NCBI GenBank assembly: GCA_958298945.1
Contig: OY282605.1
Location: forward strand, 110,666,267 to 110,730,266
DNA: 64,000 nt
DNA from: Atherix ibis
Lineage: Eukaryota; Arthropoda; Insecta; Diptera; Athericidae
Direction of reading: 5' to 3'
A model generated the notes under the pieces. It ran no database searches. It was not told where the DNA came from and saw nothing but the letters and a program-made list of their open reading frames with translations. Below are positions 10,451 through 22,500 of the stretch, one piece after another. The position numbers were made by a program, and so were the translations under genes. Numbering within the stretch: the first letter of the stretch is position 1; each line of letters opens with the position of its first letter.

Positions 10451-13400
10451 TATGGCTGAGCTCATCACAAAATCATATCGAATTGGATTATATAAAAAAA
10501 ATGTTTTTTTTTATTATTTCATATAATAATAAAAAAAAATTCTAACATAATTATTAATTAAAACAAAAAAGAAAAAAAAGAAGAAAGAAATCATGCTAAC
10601 TAAATCGAGGATTAAGGATGCACCATTGTATGGTAAATAAAAATTATTCGTGTGAATAAGTGAGTGATAATAAATAATTTACTACCAAAAAAAATGCAAT
10701 TGATAACATAAAAAAAAAGTTAATTAATTTTTTAACAAGGAAAAAAAAGAAAATAATAAAAGTTAACAAGAGCGATTTTTTCCAAGTAGAAGGAAAAACA
10801 AAAATCCTGAAAAATTTCGTCACCTCAAAGTTAGTTGAATTTTTTTCATATTAAATCTAAATTATTCCTCTTAAAACAATAATTTTTCTTAATTTTAATG
10901 CATTTTTTAATTTGGCTAAGGTTTGATGAAAAAAAAATCAGGAATTTTGAATAAAATCATTCGAATTGTCTTACAAATAAAAACCAATTTCTCTTAAATA
11001 CTCTTATTGAGATTAAAAGGTGGAAATAATTTTTTTTAAGTGTTTTTTTTTAGAAAATGAAATCTTACCCATCAAAAAGGAAACTCTTATCAATAAGAAG
11101 ACCCAAAAAGAAAACCAACTCATTTTCCATCTTCCAAGAAGTTTACCTTAAAAAAAACAAAATCTAAACCCAAAAAAAAAATTACAATTAATTTTCTTTA
11201 TAAAATTTTTAATATTATCTCCTTCAAAAAAAAAATAAATAAAAAAATAGCAAGAAAATCTCTTCAAATTTGAATAAATATCATTTGTGAAAGGGTCACC
11301 CTGTATTGCTGTTTTACACAGAGTCTCGGGTACAGTCCGTAAATAAATTCGCAACATTTGAAAAGATCACAAACAACAAAACAACGAAGGGAAAAAAGAA
11401 AACAACTTTTCACTTGGTTTTTTTTCTTCTAATTTGAATGTCGGCATCTCTTCTTTTTTTCTTTTTAAAATTTAATTCAAGGTCATCATCACCTGAACTA
11501 TGAGTACTGTCGATACGAATATGTACATATGTGTGTTCAGAATTGTTTAAATAAAACACCAAGAGTACGTCACGTGTTGTGTTCCCGGCGAAACGAAGCA
11601 AAAACATTGGATTGATTGGCCTGCTTCTGCTGTTGCTGCTTCTGTTGTTCGTTTTCTCTTTTTACCTCATCTGCTATGGATTGCCCATCGATCCATCGAT
11701 TTAGAACGAAAATTGAAAACCCATCCCCTTCTTTTGCCACCCACCAATTTATATTATCGACAAACTATGCCTTGGATAAGTCTCCTCTAATATTATAATT
11801 CGTATTTCGATATCCTTCCGATATCAAATCCTTTTCATTCTGACCAACCACAAGTAATCGATTATTACAAAAATGAACGCCGGTTAATAATAATCGAAAA
11901 TTGACATTTTGGGAAAAAATTAAAAGTTTTTGATAATAAAATCGATTAAAAGGACGGGAAAATTTCAATGCAAAACTAGATATTTTCTCTGAACTCACAT
12001 TTTAAATCTTCAAAACGAGAGAAATTGGCAGAAGAACAAAAAAAATGATAAGAAAAAAGAATGATTAAGAAAAGAAAAGAAAATTGTGAATTTTTTAAGG
12101 GCGATTTGACAAAGAGACCAAGGTTTGCTCATTTTAATCTTTCTCTCCCCCTATCATCTAGACAAATTAGTTAATTTATGTAGACAAGGAAAACAAGATA
12201 AAATAAAAGAATGTAATAATCGCCTAGTTATGAGACGCTTTATATGCATACGAGTACATACCTAATAAGTATATAAGTACGTGAAACATTCTTACAAAAA
12301 AATTGGTTATGAAAATTATATGCAATAACAAATATAGAGGAACAAGATAAAAAATTAGCAAATTCAGACGATTACGACGAATGTGTTTGTACTCACTAAA
12401 TCTGTACCTTCTTACCTGCATTAATAAGACTGTGTCAAACACTTACGCATACATACAGCTGTGCCAGAGTAAATTCGATTTCAATTTCATGCTTAAGTGA
12501 ATCTTAATCACCGGCACAACAATGTCAAGAGTTGATTGCATTTGAAGATTGACCACAGCTGATAAGGGGGAATGAGAAGTGCAAATATATATCAACAGAA
12601 GAGAGAAGAGAAGAAGAGAAGAAGAGAAAAGAAATTAAAAGAGCCGGCAAAGCAACGTGTTCAAATCTGTTCCTTCAACAGAATCGATTCAATCGCTTTT
12701 TCTGCTTCTTCTTCTTCCGTTGACGACCGAATCAATCAACTTCTAATTAGAAGCCAATTCCGCCAAGTCGAGTTCTGTTGATTGGGAATTTTTTTGTTGA
12801 TTGACATTAATTTTTCTCTCAAAAAGACAAAATTTTTAGTTAAACATATTTTTTTTTTTTGAGTATTTCTGATTTATCTTAATATATATTATCTTTTTTT
12901 TTATTTTTTTTTTATTAATAATGGATTAGTTATATTTTGCGATTTTTTTTTCAAGATTCGTATTGATTTTCTCTATTTTGTATTTATTTTTACTTTTTTT
13001 TTGTTGTTGAGCGTTTATGGTTTATGGCAACTTTTGGAGTTTGGTAATTAAGATTTTAATATTTTTTCTTGTTTTTTGTCGAAAGGAAATAATTTTTTTT
13101 TTAAAGGAAATTTTTGATATTTTATTTTTAATTGAATTTTCACACACTTGGAAGGGAAGAAAGTGTAGTTTTTTTTTTCTTTTTTTTGGTTAGTAAATTG
13201 TTTTTAGATTTTTTTTCTTATTGGGTGTGTTTTTTTTGTTGATATTCTTTCATTTTATTTTTATTTTAAATAGAATTTTGCAATTTCCATGTTGAGAGAA
13301 TTTTCCATCCAGTTCGTAATTAAAAAATGTTTTTAAAGAATTTTTACACTCTTTTTTTTTCTAAAGACAATTTTAAATTAATATTTGTGGTTCAAACAGC

Positions 13401-14100
13401 AAATGTATTTTTTTTTGAAATTTTTTTTGTTTGAAAAATTACTAAAAAAGCAAAAAAATAAATACTCTTTTTGAAGGAATTTTTATCCATTTTGGAGAAA
13501 ACTCCTTTTTTTATTTGAATGTCTTATCCCATAATTTTATTGAATAAATTTATCACCTTTTATTTTTCTTATTTAATAATTTTATTCGTATTTTTACGTT
13601 GTACAGTTTTGACAAGTTTTTTTTTCTTGTATTTGTTTCTCAGATTTTTGTTAAACCATTTCTTTTTTTATTTAAAGAAATTTCCCCAATTTTTCGAAGG
13701 AATTTATTTCACTTTTATCGTCTTTTCCACTTTCAATTGATTTTGGAGATTTCCGAAAAGAAAATATTGATAATATTTCCTTTTTACTAAATATACTATA
13801 TTTCACCGAATCCACCGTTTCTCTAAATTACTAATGTTTTCTTAAGTTTAAGTTCTCCTAGAAGAATTTTCGGCATTTTTCTATTATTTTATTCTATTCA
13901 AAATAAACACAATCAATTAATTATGATAAGAAAAAATAGTCGAATATAAAAATAAGTAATTTCAATAAGCAAGAATAAGAAAAATCCAAATGACATCATT
14001 GAAAGATTGCGAAGGTTTTTGTTCAGCTTCTCTTTTCCTTTATCGCCAAAATATCTTATTTGCAAACACATTTTCTCAAATATTTATTTAAATTTCTCTT
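10451..14100. other. Very A+T-rich non-coding DNA
   Basis: The block is dominated by poly-A and poly-T. A weak stem of T-rich and A-rich arms lies at about 10505-10540. The open frames, such as those at 13519-13790, are Phe/Leu/Ile translations of T-runs. A GAAGA-rich run lies at 12598-12640. No gene, RNA or mobile element was recognised. Confidence 0.5.
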
Positions 14101-17100
14101 TTTATCAGCCAAAATAATTACTGACAGTACACGTGAAATTTGAATTGAAGAAGCGACTGTTGCCGCCTACTATGTCCACTGGGATTCGGCTCACATTTCC
14201 TCATGTCCGTTTTAGCTTTGAACATAACGCACACATAAACATGCAATGATTCTTAGGTCTACCACCCTAAGTAGCGGATGCAATAAAACCATTCGTCCTG
14301 AATGGAAATGCACTCATTTTCGATTAGAATATAACCCACCAACCTACCTAAACGCAGGAAAGATATTCAAAAGCTACAACTCAGAAGAGTAAAACACGAT
14401 TTACGTCTCTATTCGGGCGCGTATCCCCACACAAGAGTTGCCATTTAACCCGAAATCGTTTATGTGGCGTTTTTCAAATTTTTGTCCCATGTTTTCTTAA
14501 TTTTCGAAATAATTTTCATGTTTTTTCAATTTAACTTCCTCCCTCACGCCTTTCAAAAATAGTTTACAATTTGTTGCAAAAAAAATTTAGAATTATTTCT
14601 TTTACTTAATTTTTTCTTTATTTTTTGTTTGTTCAATTAAAAAATTTATTCAACAATAATTAATATAACGATTTTGTTTGTGTGCAAGCAAAATCCTTTG
14701 GTTAAGAGAAATAATGGTCATAATGTTAATAGAAGTGTTGGGAAATATGCAGAGAGGAAAGAAGAGAAAAGATAGTATAAAAATTCAATTATTCGTCAAT
14801 TTTTGTGTTCTGTAAGAAAGTTTCAGATCATCATTGAAGTAGAGGAGGATTCGTTTTGCTCCCCTATTCTGGGCTAGGTTTAAGTTAAAAACAGATTGAC
14901 TGATTTGGCTATGATTGGTGCCGCCGCTGCTCTGTCGAACCACACTCCACTCCACTCGTCATGATAATAAACGGGAGTTGCCTGAGCCCAAAGCTTATCT
15001 ATTTTCGTTCACATGCAGTTGTAACTTTGCGAGTGGCTTCAAAAAAAAGTATCCTGGATACTTCGCCTACAATTGTCCTGTGCCGCATCGATCGTAATTG
15101 ACTTGACGTTCTCAAAGGCAAGGCAGAGAAATGCGATTAATTTAGCCGCGATTCTGAGCGAGCTTTCCTTCTGGCTCATGCTCTATCCTTTCCCGCTAAC
15201 GACACCCACCGCCAACACATAATCCCGTACGCTGTTGAATTTTGTAAAGACTGAATCAGTAATAATGTCGGAATAATGTGTTTTGTCAAGGGTGAGAGGA
15301 GGGAAGATGGTTTTTATTTTTGTTGAAAAGGAATAACAAACGAGCGATCGTGCAAAATTTTATCTTGAATTCTCTTCAATCCCCCTTCGCACCCTTTCCC
15401 GTTTCCCATCATTCACGTTAAGATAACTTTAATCATCTTTTCACATCGTCGTCGTCTTTAGTGGTTCTTGAATTTTTAGTGCACCTTGTTTGGCTAAAGT
15501 ACAGTGAACGCTATAAAAGACGACGTCGTTACGTATTAAAGTTATTTGGCGCTAGTCTAGGCGGATGAGTATCCAATCAGCCGAGAAGTAGTTGCCACCA
15601 AACCCGATCCAAACGAATTCGTCGAAACTGAAGTGTTTTGGGGACGGACGGAGTCAAGCAAAATCGGTAATTAATGGACAGAAAGAAGAGTCAGAAGTAC
15701 AGTTTCTTGTCTTAACACGCCCCCGCAAATGTTTCTGTCTTTGGTGCTGTGCTCTGCCATTCATTGTGCCAATCCAATCCATAATCCCCAAACTTAATTC
15801 TTTTGCCATGAAAATGATGCGATGTCAAGATAGGGATCGGTTTGATCCGCACAATGTGTACTCGTACGCGCCGAAAAAAAATACGTTCTCCTCGAAGAAT
15901 GCGAATGCGAATATGATGCGGCGAACGTTCAATTTAGCTGAAATTCCGATTTTATTTTTAATTTGGACTGTACCCGCCTAATTTGCTTTGAGTTGGTTAC
16001 GCGCTCCTACGTGATATACGAAAGTTCCGTGTTCGATCTCTTCGTTACGGCAAAATGTAATTTACACATTTGGATAGGTGTGTGTGTGTGCCTGTGTTCC
16101 TCGTTTAATGCCGCATTCTATATACAATATATTAAAAGCATATGATCACGTAAAAGAGTATAGATTGGTCGGGTCGTTAAGCGGTGTATGCAGAACATAA
16201 ACTAGAGAGAGAGAGAATAGCCGAGCAAAGCATAACACAGGAAAGCACAAATCCAATTCTCCATTAACATCGTACGTAGGCAACGTCAACGTTTCATTAT
16301 AAAGCTGAGTTGGCTCTATTGCTGCTATCTGCTGCCGTCGCTCCCTTGTGATCCAGAATCATTATAGCAGCAATAATAATAATAATAATAATTCTGTTGA
16401 AATGCACACACACACATGCATCTTTGGATACAATCTCTCTTACTTAACAATGTAAGCTAATGGCTGACTGAATCGAGTTAGTGCAGTGCAGAGCCAGTTT
16501 GGCCTCGCTGTCGAGTATTTAGTGTGTAATAAGAGAAAAGCGAAGAACGGTTCAGAAGCAGAAGTAAGGCTTTTGGTTGAGGGGAATGTTGTTGAGACAG
16601 GCTAAAGGGGGTGGTGGTTGTTAGTCAGGAACGCTGGCAGCAGTGGTAAATATAGCCGCCCTGATAATAAACGAGTCAGCAACGGCAGCAGTCATGCATC
16701 GTACGAATACGTACAGTGTGTACGAATACGTACAGTGTTCAGGGAGTGTGAGTGAGACACGATTCTCTGCTATGCGCCGTGCCGTGTTGGTGGTGGTCCC
16801 TTGTCGATTTTGCCCTGCCTGGTTGGCTTTCTATGCTTTTTCACTGTTTCTACTTGCGTTGCCTTAGCTGTGGTGGCTGTTCAACACAACAACAAAAACG
16901 TGTTGGAGCCCTGTTGCCTGGCATCGATAGTATAAATTTTTCGCTTATTGCTTTCAGCTTTCGTTTTTCCCAGTTCCCAACATCCTTGATGGCGGCATTT
17001 ACTTGAATGCGAACGAATACGCGATTGTGTATCTCCGTGGCTTCTAAATACATTTGTTGGGAATCGCCGAGTGTGTGTATCGTATACGGGAATTGCCGCC

Positions 17101-18320
17101 GCTATCGACGTGAACACCGTAGCTCTCTGTGTCCGGTTGGTTTTTATCGTTGCCAGCATTTATTTGAGTTCGTATCGTCGTCATCGTATTTCTAGCCCCC
17201 CTCGCCATACGTTTCTTCCATCTACTCTACCAAGTACGGTTTCATTGGTAACCGTTGCTAAATGAACTCGGCTCTTACCATTCCCAACTGTAGGTTCCGT
17301 TCCGACCGACAAATAAGCACGAAAGCAAAGCAAACAAACCGAACCGAACCAACGTCGAACAGAAAAACAGCAGGTCAGAATATAGATTTGTCAGGAAGAC
17401 AGGGGGGGCCAGAAGAGCGAACACGAGAACTCAAGTTTCTTCGCAGCTGAATATTTTCGATATCATCGTATTTACTTTGTTCTTTTGGCATATTAAATGT
17501 TGTTCTGTGCTTGTGTGTGCAGCTGAGTTCATGGATTTCGATTTTTGTATTCCGTATACTCGGTAATGTTTCTGAATTTCATATTCCGGCAAAATGAGGG
17601 TTAACACAAATGTGTGTGTGTGTGTGCTGCTTGTTTGCCTTTCAACATATCAGATGGATTTAATTCTTCCCTATGCCGTTTTGGTAATAGCTTCTCCTTA
17701 CCGCGTCCTCTTCTTGTACATGAACTCGTGTGTAGACATTTTCAATTTAATGAGTATGAGTATGAGTTGAGTTGAGTTTCGTGTTCAACGTTGACGTCGC
17801 ATTCATTTGCTTTTCGATCTCAAACACTAATAAAGATTGAATTGGTTGTGTGCGTATATGTTCGTATAATTTGATAATACATCCATGAATATAGAAGTAG
17901 ATAAATACGGATCTGTTGGTGGTGTTTTTTTCTTCCTCTTCTCCTTCTCCTTCTGGTTTTTCTGTTTTATTTAGTATGTACTCATTTTTTGTGTAGATGT
18001 GTGTGTTTTTCTTTTTTGATTTTGGTAAAACAGCACCGCACCGCACCACACCACACCGTAACTCTATCGATAATATTGCTGTTACCCAGCAGCATTGACA
18101 TCGTCGCCTTGCCACAATCGCATTTGAAAAGAGTACGAGCGGGAGGGATTGAAACGCTAGTGAATACACGGCAAACGAACGAATTGTATGAGCATACACA
18201 CACCGTCCGACCATACGAACCGCCTTTGCTTTGCTGCTCGTTCGCTCATCGTTATTGGCCTGAGTTATTCACTCGTAGAGAGTAAAGTTACGTTCCGTTC
18301 CGTTCCATTCGTATGGAGTT
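14101..18320. other. Complex non-coding block with microsatellites
   Basis: The sequence is visibly richer in G+C than its flanks and largely unique. It holds (TG)n near 16078-16090 and 17610-17625, (AAT)n near 16373-16391, GA-repeat near 16205-16214, a 19-bp tandem duplication at 16701-16738, and a CGACTCGAGTCG-type palindromic run at its right edge (about 18354-18370). The 129-codon plus-strand frame at 15592-15981 and the 155-codon minus-strand frame at 17747-18214 show no domain or motif, and the latter includes microsatellite translation. A TATAAAAG sits at 15512-15519 without a convincing initiator. Function is unknown; clustered regulatory DNA is possible. Confidence 0.45.
16701..16738. 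repeat. 19-bp perfect tandem duplication
   Basis: GTACGAATACGTACAGTGT occurs twice back to back at 16701-16719 and 16720-16738 with no differences, which suggests a recent slippage duplication. Each copy contains the inner palindrome CGTACG-like TACGTA. Confidence 0.85.
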
Positions 18321-21300
18321 GAATTTTGTTGGAAGAATTTTATTCGTGAACATCGACTCGAGTCGAGTCGAAATTTTCCTTCAATAAATAAAATAATTTT
18401 CAAAATATTTTACTCTAAACTCATTTAAATAATTGCTTTATATTTTTATTGCATTCAATATAAAGTATTTTTTTTATATAAAATAAAAATAAATACAAAA
18501 TAAACTTGGAATTTTTTTTGATTATTAAAACAAAAATATAAAAATTTTAATGATTTTAAACAATAAAACAGAATTTTAAAAATACAAATATAGAAAAGTA
18601 AAAAGTGTGGTGGAGTGTGTTTTAAAATGCAGTGATAGTAAGTGATTTATTATTTTTTTTTTTTTTAAGATTCAAAAGAAAAACAATCATTTTGCAAAAA
18701 AGGTACCTGGAAAAAATATGAAAATGAGTGATAACATATTTTGATGATTATTCTTGATCTTTTCATAAATAGTGAATTTTTGAAAATTTCGGAAAAGTAA
18801 AGAGAGAATCAACGAAATAATAATTAATTAATTGAAGAAAATATTTAACAACCGAATCAAAAAAAGCATGACATAAAAATACTTACAGGAAATGTGAAAA
18901 AAATTAATAAATTTTTGCAAATTAAATGATAACAAAAAGAAGACAGAGAGAGAGTGTGTGGCGATTTTTTTTTTAACCAAATTCAAGTGAAATAGAAAAA
19001 AATCTTTTTTTTTTTTTGCCATTTTTCAATTTATTATTTATTATAAGCGCGTATTATTTACGTACATCAGAGCGAGTGTGTATTTGTGTGCTTAATTTTT
19101 ATAATACTTCGTGTTTGAGCTGTGCTAAAAAAAAAGAGAGAATTTGAAGAAAAAAAAATCGAAGAGAGAATTGCTTGCCTTGCATTTAAGCCTTTCCAAG
19201 AGAAGGAAAAAAAAGGAAGAAAAAAAAGCAGAAATTATCGCCGACGTTTCAACACAGCCAACACAGGGGGGTGGCCGATTTCTCATAGTATGCACACATG
19301 TGCATCCATACATCTGCATCGAATTGTACATATGGGCATGTAGTGTTGGAAATTAGGGAAAAATTTACTAAATTATTTTGAATTAATTAGTTTTTTTTCT
19401 TTGGAAAATTGTTTAAAACAATTAAAAACTAATTAATACAAAAATAGATTTATAAAAGTTTGCCCTAATTTTTTTTTGAAAATATTTAATAAATTTTTTA
19501 GAAGAAGAAAAAATGCAAATTAAATTAAACGTTTTGACATAAGTGCGCGCGAATACAGACGCATATAATTTTGAACTTACAAAAAGGAATACATGCAACA
19601 TAATTCTCAAAAATAATAATAACTATTGTAGTAAAAATTGTGATTATTTTTTTTATAAATTTGTAGTAAAAAAAAATGAGCAACTAAATAGAAAAATTAC
19701 TCAATCATTAAAGTTTATTATCAACAAAAAAGAAGAAATAAATAAATTCAAACATTTTATTTATATTTTATGGCAATTTTCCTCGTTTTTTTAATAGGAA
19801 TTTCTTAAATTTAAAAACCCGACTTTGGTGTGGAATTTTTGAAAAATATCCAAAAAGAAAAGTGTAATTTTTTTCTATAATTATTAAAAGTGAATAAATA
19901 TTAAATATTTTATTTAAGAAAAGGAATTTAATAGAAGTGTTATTAAAATATTCACAAAAATACAGTTAGCTAAGTTAGCTGGTTCTATAAAAGTGCTTGC
20001 CAAACTTTGAATTTGAAAAAAAAACACAAAATTTTTTAAAAATAATATTTAAAAAAAATATTAGTGTGTGTACATGAATAAATACATAATCAATATTATT
20101 ACTATTTAAACTTGATTAAAATTAAAATTAATTTATAAAAAAAAACGAATATATTTTTAAAAAAAATTCAAATTATGCTTTTTAATTATTATTAGAAGCA
20201 AAAAGCAAAAAAACAAAATAGTCGTTCTTATTTACTATTTTATCAATTTTGGTATTGAGAAAAATCAATTGATTAATAATAATTAAATTATCAAGTTTGC
20301 AAATAAATGGAAATTTTTCCCCAATAAGTAAGTAAAATGTTGACAAATGGAAATAATTGTTTTTTTTTTCAATTTTTACCTGTTCTGCAACAATTTTTCT
20401 TATCTACATAATATTTATAAAATCGAAAAATTTCTATATACCATATACAATATTATATCAAATTCTCTTCATACATAAATATTTAAAAATTACTGTTAAA
20501 AAATACTTAATTCTCATCAAAATAACATATTATATATATTCACTTAAAAAAAAAATACCTTCTTAGAAGTAGTTCTTTTGAAAATACCTTAAAGAAAATA
20601 GCTAACCAAAATTGGAAAAATAATAAAGACCCTAAAAATGCGGAGATAGTAAAAGGTTCTTTTAAAATTTTATTTAAAACTGCCCTCCACAAAATCTAAA
20701 AGAGAATACAATTTCATGAAATAAGCTCTAAAAGACCTCATAAAAGGATGCTAATACAAGAACCGATTTAAAAAATAAGCCCTCAAATAAAAGTAATATT
20801 TTTAAAAAGTGTGCTTTGGATAAAAAATAAAAAAATATTTAAAAAACTAAAGATAACCTTTTAAAAATATCCTCTAAAATAGAGCTTTTGGAAAAATATA
20901 ATCTTTTTTTTTTGAAGATTCTTAAATTACCTTTTATTAAGAAAGACCCCCTTTTGAAAATGTCCCCCGTAAAATTATCTCCTATTAATATCCCTTAAAC
21001 TAATCCCATTCAAATGTTCTTCTCTAAACGTACTCTCTAGAAACCTGATTTTTAAGTAGTTCTCACTTAGAAACCAAAAAAAATACTCTTTAAAAAAGAT
21101 CCTCTCAAAAAAAGTATTCGTTCAAAATTTTCTTTCAAAAAAAAAAATCTTCCAAAGAGGTAGTTTTTGCTTTCTCTTTATTGTAAAATATATAAAAAAA
21201 AATAGTTTTCTTTTTGAAAAATTTAAAAATTTCAAAAAATATTTTATTTTTATTGTGAAAATTATTAATATTTTAATTTAAACCTTTTTATGGTATTCTA

Positions 21301-22080
21301 AAAGTACGAAAAAAAACTTACTGACAAAAAGCAGAAAAATAGTCAAAGAAATTTCAAAGGAAATCAAAATATTTTGCGGCTGTCATAAAATCATATCACG
21401 ACGAGTTAAAAAAGTCCTCTGCAAATATTTTTACTCTCTTTTTTTTTAAGATTCAAGAATTTTTTATTATTATTATAAAGGCAAAAATATACTTTTTAGC
21501 TAAAAAAAAAAAAGACCAAATATTTTGTAATTCACATAAATAAATGCCGAAATTAAAAGAAAAAATTTGGTAAAAATATTAAAAATCGCAAAAAATTCCC
21601 AAGCAAATTATTTTTTGACATATCCATATCATATAGTATGAATTCTTCGAGGGAATAAATGATTGCACGGCATGGCATATGGTGGTGGCATGTATTGTAC
21701 GTACGTGCATGTACATATAAAAAGATATGAATTTCAACGTAAGGCTTTTTTTGGCGGGAAATCCGATAATAGGTTAAGAAGAATTATTACAACGCACATA
21801 CACACCCATACCCAAAGAAAATAAAAAAGAAACTTATTCAATAATAACTGTGATATAAGCTTGAGAGTGTGTGTTTATGAAATTTCCACGAACCATTATT
21901 GCATGTGTTTAGATTGACAGCTTGTAATCCACTTCGTATAAGCCTTCATGCATACACGTTTGCAAACACGATATCTTCGTATGCACATTGATTAAAATTT
22001 ATACGTTCGGCATTGATACAAATTCGCACACATCGTAGAGGAGACTTATTTGAGTAAGATGAAAGGAGGGAAAGGAAAGT
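18321..22080. other. Extremely A+T-rich non-coding DNA
   Basis: This is nearly uninterrupted A/T-rich sequence. It contains (GA)/(TG) runs near 18945-18960, a composite hairpin at 19382-19437, and CATG/TACGTA-rich sequence near 21660-21720. No coding signal was seen on either strand. Confidence 0.5.
19382..19437. repeat. Imperfect composite hairpin
   Basis: Outer 14-bp arms (19382-19395 and 19424-19437, ATTAATTAGTTTTT type) enclose an inner 8-bp stem (19407-19414 with 19416-19423). An 11-nt unpaired bulge lies on the left side. In such A+T-rich DNA this could be chance. It is much weaker than the inverted repeats near 23.3, 27.6, 31.5 and 39.2 kb. Confidence 0.35.
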
Positions 22081-22500
22081 AACAATCATTTGCATTCTTT
22101 CGGTTTACACGTATACCAAAATCTGTCGTTGCTGTCGCCGCTGGCTGCAGACGACACACACGCTACATACGCCCATTTGACCTCACAATATCGTGTAACT
22201 CATCGCATCGCGTCAAGTCAAGTCACATTGTTCATCGTATGGCGACCGCCGCTGCTTACTTGCTTGCGACCACAGCAACGATAGTCCCCGCTGCGGATTT
22301 AGTCGCTGGCGATTGCAAATTTGTATGCACGAATTCCAATACCAATTTTAGTTGCCCATATACCTTCGCGTTCATTTAAATAATCTACAATTTTCCGATC
22401 GCAATAATCGCCTTTGTCACAAATTTAATCGTCAGTACTTTTTATCCGTGGCCGCAGTATTCCGGTAGCCTCATCTTTTAGCTATATTCACTTTTTCTCC
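22081..22500. other. Small complex island
   Basis: About 400 bp of balanced composition sits between A+T-rich blocks, with CGCTG/CCGCTG-rich sequence but no recognisable gene. The 64-codon plus-strand frame (22090-22284) has no domain. Confidence 0.35.

Noticed and set aside
15505..15545. TATAAAAG core promoter
   Set aside because: No initiator-like TCA(G/T)T at the proper distance downstream. A single TATA match in 64 kb of A+T-rich DNA is uninformative.
15592..15981. 129-codon plus-strand frame
   Set aside because: No recognisable motif, no splice or start context, and composition like the surrounding non-coding DNA.
17747..18214. 155-codon minus-strand frame
   Set aside because: Contains low-complexity Glu/Lys/Thr/His segments from simple repeats and no domain.
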